Translations under genes and position numbers: made by a program
Shown here: positions 1-6,586 of the stretch, one piece after another
How the letters are laid out: every line of letters starts with the position of its first letter
Position numbering within the stretch: position 1 is the first letter of the stretch
Notes under the pieces: model-generated
Databases searched by the model: none
What the model was told of the DNA's origin: nothing
The model's input: only the letters and a program-made list of their open reading frames with translations
Origin: Paenibacillus roseus
GTDB lineage: Bacteria > Bacillota > Bacilli > Paenibacillales > Paenibacillaceae
DNA length: 64,000 nucleotides
Direction of reading: 5' to 3'
Assembly: GCF_016424485.1 (NCBI RefSeq)
Contig: NZ_JAELUP010000107.1
Span: 1-64,000, forward strand

Positions 1-8
1 AAGGAGAA

Positions 9-227
9 ATGATTGAAAAGTTAGATTATAAAATGTTTGCCCATAAAGCTCTAATTATACGAAATTTAGTTCTCAAATATAATATAAGCGAAGATGAGAA
101 CATATTGCCAAGATTAAAATTTCTGATTCAAGAATTGTCTGAACTGGAGGAAAATTATTACTATTCCTGTTTGGAGCCTATAATAAACACTCTGGAAGTG
201 ACTATTCCAAATCCAAAAAAAGAATAA
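9..227 (+). CDS. small hypothetical protein, 72 aa
   Basis: I do not recognise a family. The protein is acidic and probably mostly helical, with a run of Leu, Ile and Glu in the middle and a short polar Lys-rich C-terminus. A Shine-Dalgarno-like AAGGAG sits only two bases before the ATG, which is unusually close. The frame is also open to the window edge, so the true start may lie upstream and this could be the C-terminal part of a longer protein. It stands next to an FRG-domain gene and a VOC gene scrap, an accessory setting where small immunity-like proteins are common, but nothing in the sequence shows such a role. Confidence 0.45.
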   Translation: MIEKLDYKMFAHKALIIRNLVLKYNISEDENILPRLKFLIQELSELEENYYYSCLEPIINTLEVTIPNPKKE

Positions 228-250
228 GGTAATATTCGAGTTGCACGATA

Positions 251-278
251 AGGCAAGGGACTCGATCACCCCTTGCCT
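251..278 (+). terminator. possible hairpin after the first small gene
   Basis: A nine-base perfect inverted repeat (AGGCAAGGG and CCCTTGCCT) with a ten-base loop lies 24 bases after the stop of the small gene. There is no clear T tract behind it, so termination is only a guess. Confidence 0.3.
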
Positions 279-300
279 CCCCAATTACAAAGTGTACAAC

Positions 301-352
301 GGCTTGTCCCACTAGTAGTCGATTATCTATTCCATCCCACAACTAATCCACA
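301..352 (-). pseudogene. short remnant of a VOC-protein gene
   Basis: Bases 302-352 match 1872-1922 inside the intact VOC gene at about 38 of 51 positions, with only one mismatch in the first 23. They lie in the same orientation. The matched part codes for the Asp-Tyr-Tyr-Trp-Asp-Lys-Leu stretch of the second VOC domain. No open frame continues on either side. This is a decayed scrap of a second VOC gene, left on the far side of the FRG gene. Confidence 0.5.
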
Positions 353-357
353 AAGAA

Positions 358-1647
358 CTAAAATTTATTCTTGATAAAGTCCGCGACATCATCTATTTCG
401 GGAAACAGATTGGCCTTGTTTATAGAAAATCTCTGTAGCTGCTCGAGAATTTCCGCTTTATTATCCACAATATAAACCACCGATTTGCTTGCGCTGTCCT
501 TGTATCTCAGCGTATTCAGTGCCAAAGAATTGTCCTCTGCGAGGCCGCAGATAATAAAGGCGCCATCTTGTTTGATGATACGATTATTCGCCTTTGGAGA
601 CAAAACCACAAAACAGTTTAACAAATCCTCCTTGTTCACTTCATCCCTGAACGCAGGCTTCTCGCTCTTTACTTCATGAAGCAAACGGTCTATCTTATAA
701 TTAAATTCCCTCTTATCAATCTCGGGATCGGCTGCATACTTGGAAAAACTCGCCTGATCTTCACTACTAAATAGCGGCAGACTGGCAAGCAATGAGATCG
801 TGTCACTGTTCGGATACTTAATATTTTTTCGGTCGACTTTAAAAGCGATTATTTCTCCGAATGTCCCGCTATCCTGCTCACATGCAAAATACATCGCAAC
901 TAAAGGATTGCGAGTGATGTCCAATAATCTTGTGGGCAAACCGTAATGCTGCATATGTACCAAAACATCCAAATGGGTTTTAATTTTTTCGAAATCTTGA
1001 GGACACTGAATCTTTAATTCGTTATACATATCACACTCATGCTCTCTCCAACTCTTCCTCCTCATTACAGAGGGAGTGAGCGTGAAATTGACCTGAGAAT
1101 GCCCGCGGTAATAAAACCCGTCATTATGTATGCCAGTCTTCTTGATTGATTGGTTAAAGTCTTCAATTGATCTGACAAAATGGATTTCCACCCGGGATTG
1201 ATTAAATATGATACTGCCTTGGGAAACGAGATAATCATCTTTCGAACCGTATTCAGCACCCAACCCTTGAATCAAGTCCTTGACGATCCCCTCCCTGTCA
1301 CCTGAATTGCTGGCGGATCTAAAAATCCAATTCAATAATGCCTGCGCTTCCAGGTAACTCAGCGAGTCTGGATCTCTATATTTCAAGCTATTGTCAATAA
1401 AATCGGACAACTCCGCGGCCAATGTAGCTTGTTTAGGATAGGATTTGCCATACAGCTCAGCGAAAGGCGAACCGGCCTCTTTGAGCCTCGCATACATCTC
1501 TTCCTTCTTGAACTGCAGCCTGAGGAATTGTCCAATATCACAATACCCATCCTTCAATAGCTTGTCAGCAAACATCATCTCACAAGCTTTTTTTATATAA
1601 GGGTTCTCATATGGATTTGTAAAAAAGAAGAAGAAAAAGAAATCCAT
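358..1647 (-). CDS. FRG-domain protein with a poly-Phe N-terminus
   Basis: The 429-residue protein carries an FRG domain (named for its Phe-Arg-Gly type motif) from about residue 165 to 270. Visible hallmarks are YRGHS near residue 180, the MQHYGLPTRLLD stretch near 233-244 and NPLVAMYFAC just after it. FRG domains are of uncertain biochemical role and often occur as accessory genes near mobile DNA or defence loci. The first 150 residues are polar and helical with no family I recognise. The start is odd: after Met-Asp come seven Phe codons from a near-pure pyrimidine tract. A GGAGG lies three bases before this ATG, which supports the start despite the strange N-terminus. The gene stands alone between a VOC remnant and an intact VOC gene, which suggests acquisition by transfer. 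Confidence 0.8.
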   Translation of the reverse strand: MDFFFFFFFTNPYENPYIKKACEMMFADKLLKDGYCDIGQFLRLQFKKEEMYARLKEAGSPFAELYGKSYPKQATLAAELSDFIDNSLKYRDPDSLSYLEAQALLNWIFRSASNSGDREGIVKDLIQGLGAEYGSKDDYLVSQGSIIFNQSRVEIHFVRSIEDFNQSIKKTGIHNDGFYYRGHSQVNFTLTPSVMRRKSWREHECDMYNELKIQCPQDFEKIKTHLDVLVHMQHYGLPTRLLDITRNPLVAMYFACEQDSGTFGEIIAFKVDRKNIKYPNSDTISLLASLPLFSSEDQASFSKYAADPEIDKREFNYKIDRLLHEVKSEKPAFRDEVNKEDLLNCFVVLSPKANNRIIKQDGAFIICGLAEDNSLALNTLRYKDSASKSVVYIVDNKAEILEQLQRFSINKANLFPEIDDVADFIKNKF

Positions 1648-1677
1648 GCACCTCCATATTGTTTGCCAAAATTAAAA

Positions 1678-2598
1678 TTACCCCTGAAATGCTTTCTCCA
1701 ATTCCGCAATATCAAACTTTTTCATCTTCAAAAACGCCTGCGTGACGCGGTTGCGCTGATCCTGTGTTCCATTGCTCATGATCTCTGACAACCTGCTCGA
1801 GGTGATCTGCCACGAAAGACCATATTTGTCCTTCAGCCAGCCGCACTGCTCCGCCTCCGGGACTGCCGACAGCTTGTCCCAGTAGTAGTCGATTTCTTCC
1901 TGCGTCTCACAGCTGACCAACAGAGAAATCGCCTCATTGAAGGTAAAGCCATGATCCAGCGCGCCATCCATCGCCGTAAACCATGTCTCCTCCAACTGAA
2001 AGTCGCTGAACATAACGGTACCTTCCTTGTTCGGCCCCTGACCGGCTCCGTATCGAATCAGCGATCCGGCTTTGGCATTCTTGAACACGGAGAGATAATA
2101 TTCACGGGCCTCCTCCGCCTTTCCGAAGTTATCGCCGACGAACAATAAGGAAGGAATAATTTCCGGCCGCGGCTCTCCCTCCGGATTCGTGAGCATAAGC
2201 TGCCATGTGACCCCATACTTGTCCTGAATCCAGCCAAATCGTTCGCTGAATGGATACTTGTCAATCGGCATCAGCGCCGTGCCGCCATCAGACAGCTTGT
2301 TCCAAACCTCATCTATCATGCTTCTGGCGTTCTCTTCCCTGGACGGATCGAAATTAACGATGAATGAAATCGAAGGATTAATTTTAAAGTATGGCCCTGC
2401 TGAAATGGCCATAAACGACTGTCCCCAGATGCTGAATGAAACCAGATCGGGATCGCCTGATGGTGTTCCTTGCAATGTTGCCGTGCTCTTGATTGTTGAA
2501 TTTGGAAATACAGAGCAATAGAACTCCGCAGCTTCCTTCGCCTCTTTGTCGAACCACAAATGCGGGATGATCGGTTGAATTTTTTTAGTATCGCTCAT
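1678..2598 (-). CDS. VOC/PhnB-like protein with two glyoxalase-fold domains
   Basis: The 306-residue protein is a tandem of two vicinal-oxygen-chelate domains of the PhnB / 3-demethylubiquinone methyltransferase-like group. The first covers roughly residues 8-145, beginning with PHLWFDKEAKEAAEFY. The second covers about 147-300, where LLFVGDNFGKAEEAREYY repeats that pattern. Each half also carries a GWIQDKYGVTWQ or GWLKDKYGLSWQ signature. Members are cytosolic and usually annotated by fold only, so the substrate is unknown. A GGGGAAG site seven bases before the ATG supports the start. It lies 66 bases downstream of nrdR on the same strand and could be co-transcribed, though a functional link is unlikely. 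Confidence 0.85.
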   Translation of the reverse strand: MSDTKKIQPIIPHLWFDKEAKEAAEFYCSVFPNSTIKSTATLQGTPSGDPDLVSFSIWGQSFMAISAGPYFKINPSISFIVNFDPSREENARSMIDEVWNKLSDGGTALMPIDKYPFSERFGWIQDKYGVTWQLMLTNPEGEPRPEIIPSLLFVGDNFGKAEEAREYYLSVFKNAKAGSLIRYGAGQGPNKEGTVMFSDFQLEETWFTAMDGALDHGFTFNEAISLLVSCETQEEIDYYWDKLSAVPEAEQCGWLKDKYGLSWQITSSRLSEIMSNGTQDQRNRVTQAFLKMKKFDIAELEKAFQG

Positions 2599-2664
2599 GA
2601 AATTCTTCCCCTTCTTTCATCAACAGTCAGAAGCTTTTTCTCCTGCCGGCAGTGTTCCTCATCC

Positions 2665-3144
2665 TTATCCATTATCGCTGCCTGCCAGCGGATGCTTGGA
2701 CAGCAAGTTGTTCAATTCTTTCATGAACATATCAATATCCTTGAACTGCCTGTACACCGATGCAAAGCGGACATATGCGACCTCATCAATCGGGTACAAC
2801 TGCTTCATGACAATCTCGCCAATAGCAAAGCTTTCCACCTCGGCCTGGGCTGTTGTGCGGAGATCCTTTTCGACCTCGGACACAATGACCTCCAGCTTCT
2901 CAATGGATACCGGTCTTTTCTCACAGGCGCGGATCAGCCCTCGCAACACTTTGTCTCGGCTGAACTCCTCCCGACTGCCATCCTTTTTGATGACAATAAG
3001 CGGTGTTTCCTCAATCATTTCGAAAGTTGTAAATCTTCTGTTGCATCGCTCACATTCGCGTCTGCGGCGAATCGATTTGTTTTCATTCGCGGGCCGGGAA
3101 TCAAGCACCTTCGTGCCGCCGTTATCACAATAGGGACATTTCAT
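2665..3144 (-). CDS. nrdR: transcriptional repressor NrdR
   Basis: The 159-residue protein is the nucleotide-sensing repressor of ribonucleotide reductase genes. It has an N-terminal zinc ribbon (C3, C6, C31, C34) with the basic patch SIRRRRECERC, then an ATP-cone domain from about residue 46 to 136 that binds ATP or dATP and controls DNA binding. Length and motifs are typical. Its place beside coaE, ytaF, mutM and polA is like the Bacillus subtilis arrangement, though a spore gene and a transglycosylase gene sit in between. It acts in the cytoplasm on NrdR boxes, and none were found in this window. Confidence 0.97.
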   Translation of the reverse strand: MKCPYCDNGGTKVLDSRPANENKSIRRRRECERCNRRFTTFEMIEETPLIVIKKDGSREEFSRDKVLRGLIRACEKRPVSIEKLEVIVSEVEKDLRTTAQAEVESFAIGEIVMKQLYPIDEVAYVRFASVYRQFKDIDMFMKELNNLLSKHPLAGSDNG

Positions 3145-3223
3145 AAAGTTTCTCCCTTCTTTTCCTATTTGTTTAGTGATTAAGGATTGTTAGGTTTTAC
3201 CATACCTTTTATTAATATTTATT

Positions 3224-3253
3224 GTATGAAGTCTGAAACTGCCGCACATAATA
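3224..3253 (+). promoter_or_regulatory. sigma-G-type promoter of the SASP gene
   Basis: GTATG at 3224-3228 and CATAATA at 3247-3253 are separated by 18 bases. Both elements and the spacing fit the sigma-G (forespore) consensus. The -10 element lies 30 bases before the SASP start codon. Confidence 0.75.
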
Positions 3254-3283
3254 CTGTTACCAACCGCAAGGAGGTGAACAAGA

Positions 3284-3502
3284 ATGAGCTCACAACGCAG
3301 CAGCAACCAATTGGTAGTGCCGGAAGCGAATGCAGCTCTTGACCAACTGAAATATGAGGTTGCACAAGAACTGGGTATCGCGATCCCACAAGACGGTTAC
3401 TACGGCAATGTAACTACTCGTGACGCTGGCTCCCTTGGGGGTTACATCACTCGTAAACTGGTACAAATCGCCGAGCAATCCCTTGCTGGTCAATACAAAT
3501 AA
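3284..3502 (+). CDS. alpha/beta-type small acid-soluble spore protein
   Basis: The 72-residue protein has both SASP signatures: the KYEVAQELGI stretch around residues 24-33, which contains the germination-protease cleavage region, and the GSLGGYITRKLVQ block near residues 49-61. These proteins coat and protect DNA in the dormant spore and are degraded at germination as an amino-acid source. An AAGGAGGTGA site is well placed before the ATG. The gene has its own sigma-G-type promoter and its own terminator, so it is monocistronic and made in the forespore. Confidence 0.97.
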   Translation: MSSQRSSNQLVVPEANAALDQLKYEVAQELGIAIPQDGYYGNVTTRDAGSLGGYITRKLVQIAEQSLAGQYK

Positions 3503-3518
3503 TTTCGTTCTTTTCCAA

Positions 3519-3566
3519 GAGCTTTGGCTGTCCGCAACCGATATGCGGCAGCCAAGGCTTTCTTTA
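3519..3566 (+). terminator. terminator after the SASP gene
   Basis: A GC-rich imperfect stem (GCTTTGGCTGTCCGCA with TGCGGCAGCCAAGGC) lies 17 bases after the SASP stop and is followed by TTTCTTT. It may also serve the converging transglycosylase gene. Confidence 0.7.
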
Positions 3567-3576
3567 ACTTCAAGAG

Positions 3577-4146
3577 CTAAAAAGAAGGGTATAACTCTTT
3601 ATATTTATTATAATAATAAATCACTTTCTGTACATAACGCCTCGTCTCGCCATAGGGAATATCATGAGCGGTGTCAAGCTCGCCGTCCCAGACATTGTCC
3701 TTCAACCATTGGTTAACCTTGCCGGGACCTGCATTATAAGCGGCAATCACAAGCGGCCTTCTTTCCTTGAACTGCCTTTCAAGCGACTTAATATACCAGG
3801 TCCCCATCTGAATGCTTATGTCTGCGCGGTGATGAATATCATCGAGCGTGAGATTTGTGAAATTGGCTTTGGATGCAATCCAGCCTGCCGTATCAGGCAT
3901 AATCTGCATAATGCCAAGCGCTCCCTTGGGGGATTCGCGCCCAGTCTCAAAATTGCTTTCCGCTCTTATAATTGCCGCTACCAAATACGGATCTACTTCA
4001 TAATTTAGTGAACTGGCCTTAATGTCGTCTATGTAGTAAATGGGGTACATCCATCTCCCCATCCAATCAGACCGAGCAAAGAGCAAAATTATAAATCCAA
4101 TGAACAATAGCAGCAAAAAGCGCTTCTTGCGAAACATCCTCAGCAT
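3577..4146 (-). CDS. membrane-anchored lytic transglycosylase (SLT domain)
   Basis: The protein (189 residues from the ATG at 4146) has a basic N-terminus, one membrane segment at about residues 10-24, and a soluble lysozyme-like SLT domain outside the membrane. The catalytic Glu lies in RAESNFE (E63). GALGIMQIMPDTA and the AAYNAGPGKV block follow, as in family 1 transglycosylases that cleave peptidoglycan to 1,6-anhydro products. A GTG at 4164 also opens the frame, but GGGAG 11 bases before 4146 favours the ATG. The start overlaps the end of coaE by 7 bases, so translation is probably coupled. The position matches ytaG-like genes next to coaE in bacilli. Confidence 0.9.
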   Translation of the reverse strand: MLRMFRKKRFLLLLFIGFIILLFARSDWMGRWMYPIYYIDDIKASSLNYEVDPYLVAAIIRAESNFETGRESPKGALGIMQIMPDTAGWIASKANFTNLTLDDIHHRADISIQMGTWYIKSLERQFKERRPLVIAAYNAGPGKVNQWLKDNVWDGELDTAHDIPYGETRRYVQKVIYYYNKYKELYPSF

Positions 4147-4739
4147 CGAACCAAACGCTCCCACAATGTTTCAACCTGGCTTCTGGTTTCCTCCAGTGTA
4201 CCGCTGTTGTCAATAACCCAATCGGCCCGCTGCCTTTTCAGCTCAATATCCATTTGGGCCTCAATTCGGTTAACCGCCTGTTCCTCCGTCATCCCAGGAT
4301 GGCGGTTTAGCAAGCGTATAAGCTGCTGCGATCTCGGTACATAGACGACAACTACGCTGTCGTATAGCTTGTCCTGCCCGGTCTCATAGAGCAGCGGCAC
4401 ATCCGCAAATATCGGCACATCGGGGAATTGTGCCTCATGTTTGGCTATCCGTTCCCTCATTTTGACACGAATGGCTGGATGCATGATGCTCTCCAACTGC
4501 CGGCGCTTGTCCGCATCGTGAAATACAATCTCCCCGAGTGCGCTCCGGTTTAATGTTCCGTCCGTCTGAAGCACCTCATGTCCGAACAAATCGACAATTT
4601 CGCCTAGCGCAGGCTCACCAGGGAGGACAACTTCCCTGGCGATCTGATCAGCATCAATAAGCGCCGCCCCGCACTGGACCAGCATCGCTCCAACGCTGCT
4701 TTTGCCGCAGGCGATCCCGCCAGTTAATCCGATTTTCAT
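4140..4739 (-). CDS. coaE: dephospho-CoA kinase
   Basis: The 199-residue enzyme phosphorylates the ribose 3' hydroxyl of dephospho-CoA, the last step of coenzyme A synthesis. The P-loop GGIACGKS is at residues 7-14, DADQIAREVV at about 29-38, and the CoA-domain block SIMHPAIR near residues 84-91. FADVPLLYE near 110-118 and the RIEAQ motif are also present. Length is normal. AGGTGAAGC lies just before the ATG. It follows ytaF and mutM in the polA-mutM-ytaF-coaE gene group known from bacilli and overlaps the downstream transglycosylase gene. Confidence 0.97.
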   Translation of the reverse strand: MKIGLTGGIACGKSSVGAMLVQCGAALIDADQIAREVVLPGEPALGEIVDLFGHEVLQTDGTLNRSALGEIVFHDADKRRQLESIMHPAIRVKMRERIAKHEAQFPDVPIFADVPLLYETGQDKLYDSVVVVYVPRSQQLIRLLNRHPGMTEEQAVNRIEAQMDIELKRQRADWVIDNSGTLEETRSQVETLWERLVRC

Positions 4740-4797
4740 GCTTCACCTCAATCCTGTTTCATGCGATTTGATCCAGTCTATCTCTGTCTATTGTGTC

Positions 4798-5541
4798 CTA
4801 CAACAGCTTAAAGCACCCCATAACGATAAGCATGACTCCCGGTAAAAATGATAAAGCCTTCATACGGCTGGAATAGGAGAATTTAAAACCGATTCGAATT
4901 CCTAAATAAAGAAACATTCCGCTCGAAAACGCGATTAGAAGTGCTGTCAGCAATGGAGGGAAACCGAGCAACGCCGCACCCAGACCAGCACCGAAAGCAT
5001 CAAAAGACAGCGCGCAGCCAAGCAAAATGGCCTCAGACGGAGAAATAATACCGGATCGGTCAACATCCGCTGCCTGTGGCGAGCGCAAAATCTGAATCAC
5101 AAGGCCAAGCCTGCGAAGCTCCAACTGTAGGACAGTCGCATTCTTGATGACAGCTGCCGTGGCCGGACTCGCATCCTCATTTACAGCTGCCGTCCAAACA
5201 TCCCCATGTCCCTGGACTCTTGCTTGCGCGGCAGAAGCAGATCCCGCCTCTTCTAAAGACTCTGAACGTTTGTTGCGAAAAAATTGAAAAAGGGACAATA
5301 CCCCAATTCCGATCAATATGAGAGCGCCAATCAGCCCTGCAATATGCGGAGAAATATAGCCAGCCATCCACTGGCCGAACAACATGGACAATAATATAAT
5401 TACACCTGAACAGCTTGCAATAATCAAAATCGACAAAACCGGGATACGGATTTGCCGCAAACCGTAGGTTACCCCGACGCCAAAGCCATCCAGACTGACC
5501 GCAAAGGCCAGCAGCAGCAGCGTGAACACATGCAACAGCAT
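4798..5541 (-). CDS. ytaF: YtaF-type sporulation membrane protein
   Basis: The 247-residue integral membrane protein belongs to the YtaF group of the MntP-like superfamily. There are two homologous halves of three membrane helices each: AFAVSLDGFGVG at about residues 12-23 and ALSFDAFGAGLG at about 176-187, each with the conserved Ser/Phe-Asp pair. A hydrophilic loop of about 60 residues rich in Ala, Gly and charged residues separates the halves. YtaF is linked to sporulation in bacilli but its substrate is unsettled; the fold suggests cation transport. GGGAGG is well placed before the ATG. Location between mutM and coaE matches the conserved context. Confidence 0.9.
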   Translation of the reverse strand: MLLHVFTLLLLAFAVSLDGFGVGVTYGLRQIRIPVLSILIIASCSGVIILLSMLFGQWMAGYISPHIAGLIGALILIGIGVLSLFQFFRNKRSESLEEAGSASAAQARVQGHGDVWTAAVNEDASPATAAVIKNATVLQLELRRLGLVIQILRSPQAADVDRSGIISPSEAILLGCALSFDAFGAGLGAALLGFPPLLTALLIAFSSGMFLYLGIRIGFKFSYSSRMKALSFLPGVMLIVMGCFKLL

Positions 5542-5649
5542 CGAATTCCCTCCCTTATAATGGGGGCCCTATACTAGCGCCCATGTCTGATAACATCATA
5601 TGCCGGGAGGGCAATGCCGTGCATGGCAAAACTTGCGTCACCTGTTAAA

Positions 5650-6519
5650 TCAGTTTGCTTTCTGGCGTTCTTCGCCTTTCGTCTGCTGACGTGGAAGAGG
5701 TTGACAATTCATACAGACATGCGTCCCTCTTCCACCTACGACAGACTTTTGAATCGTACTTCCGCATTGCTTGCAGTCTTCATTCTGACGTCCGTATACC
5801 GCCAATTTATGCTGAAACATTCCCATCTCGCCTTGCCCGTTCACATAGGACTTGATGGAGGAGCCGCCCGCTTCTACCGCACTGCCCAGGGTTTGTCCAA
5901 TTGCAATGTGCAGCCGCTCCCAATCCTTTGGCTTCAACGTCTCCGCAGTCCGTTCGGGATGAATACCCGCCATATACAAGGCTTCATCTACATAGATATT
6001 GCCTAGTCCCACGATATATTCCTGATTCAACAGCAGCGGCTTGATCTTCGTAGTCCGGTGTTGCAGCTTGTCTCGCAGCGACTTTAGTGTAAATGCATCA
6101 GAGAGCGGCTCGATGCCCAGCTTGTTTAGCGGAGGAAGCTTAAGCTCCTCCCCTGGCTCAAACAGATGCATCGTACCGAATTGTCTGACATCCTTATATC
6201 GAAGCTCGGTTCCGTCATTGAAATGGAATATGACGTGTGTATGCTTCTCTACCGGCTCGTCCTGTCTGTAAAGCCCATAACGTCCCTCCATTCGCAAATG
6301 CGAGACGAGAACCAACCCGTTCAATCGAATAAGTAAAAATTTCCCTCGCCGCCCGACATCTCCAATCGTGCGGCCAGCCAGCATCGCGGCAAAAGCTTCG
6401 CAATCGCTGGGACGTTGTATAATTCGCGGCAGATTGACCGATACCCGCTCGATTGTCTTGCCAGCGACAAGCTCCATCAGTGTGCGTCGGACTGTCTCCA
6501 CCTCCGGCAACTCCGGCAT
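5650..6519 (-). CDS. mutM: formamidopyrimidine-DNA glycosylase
   Basis: This bifunctional base-excision enzyme removes 8-oxoguanine and other oxidised purines and nicks the abasic site. I start it at the ATG of MPELPEVETV because Pro2 and Glu3 are the catalytic residues, and GAGGTG lies 8 bases upstream; the longer frame would bury the active site. The mature form has an H2TH region (NQEYIVGLGNIYVDEAL) and a C-terminal zinc finger with C249, C252, C269 and C272. Length is 289 residues, normal with a short Gln/Lys-rich tail. It lies 67 bases downstream of polA, a conserved repair pair. Confidence 0.97.
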   Translation of the reverse strand: MPELPEVETVRRTLMELVAGKTIERVSVNLPRIIQRPSDCEAFAAMLAGRTIGDVGRRGKFLLIRLNGLVLVSHLRMEGRYGLYRQDEPVEKHTHVIFHFNDGTELRYKDVRQFGTMHLFEPGEELKLPPLNKLGIEPLSDAFTLKSLRDKLQHRTTKIKPLLLNQEYIVGLGNIYVDEALYMAGIHPERTAETLKPKDWERLHIAIGQTLGSAVEAGGSSIKSYVNGQGEMGMFQHKLAVYGRQNEDCKQCGSTIQKSVVGGRGTHVCMNCQPLPRQQTKGEERQKAN

Positions 6520-6586
6520 CTTCGTTTCACCTCTGTCCATTCATACAGTTACAGTTTTTTCTATAGTCCATTATACCTGATTCCGG

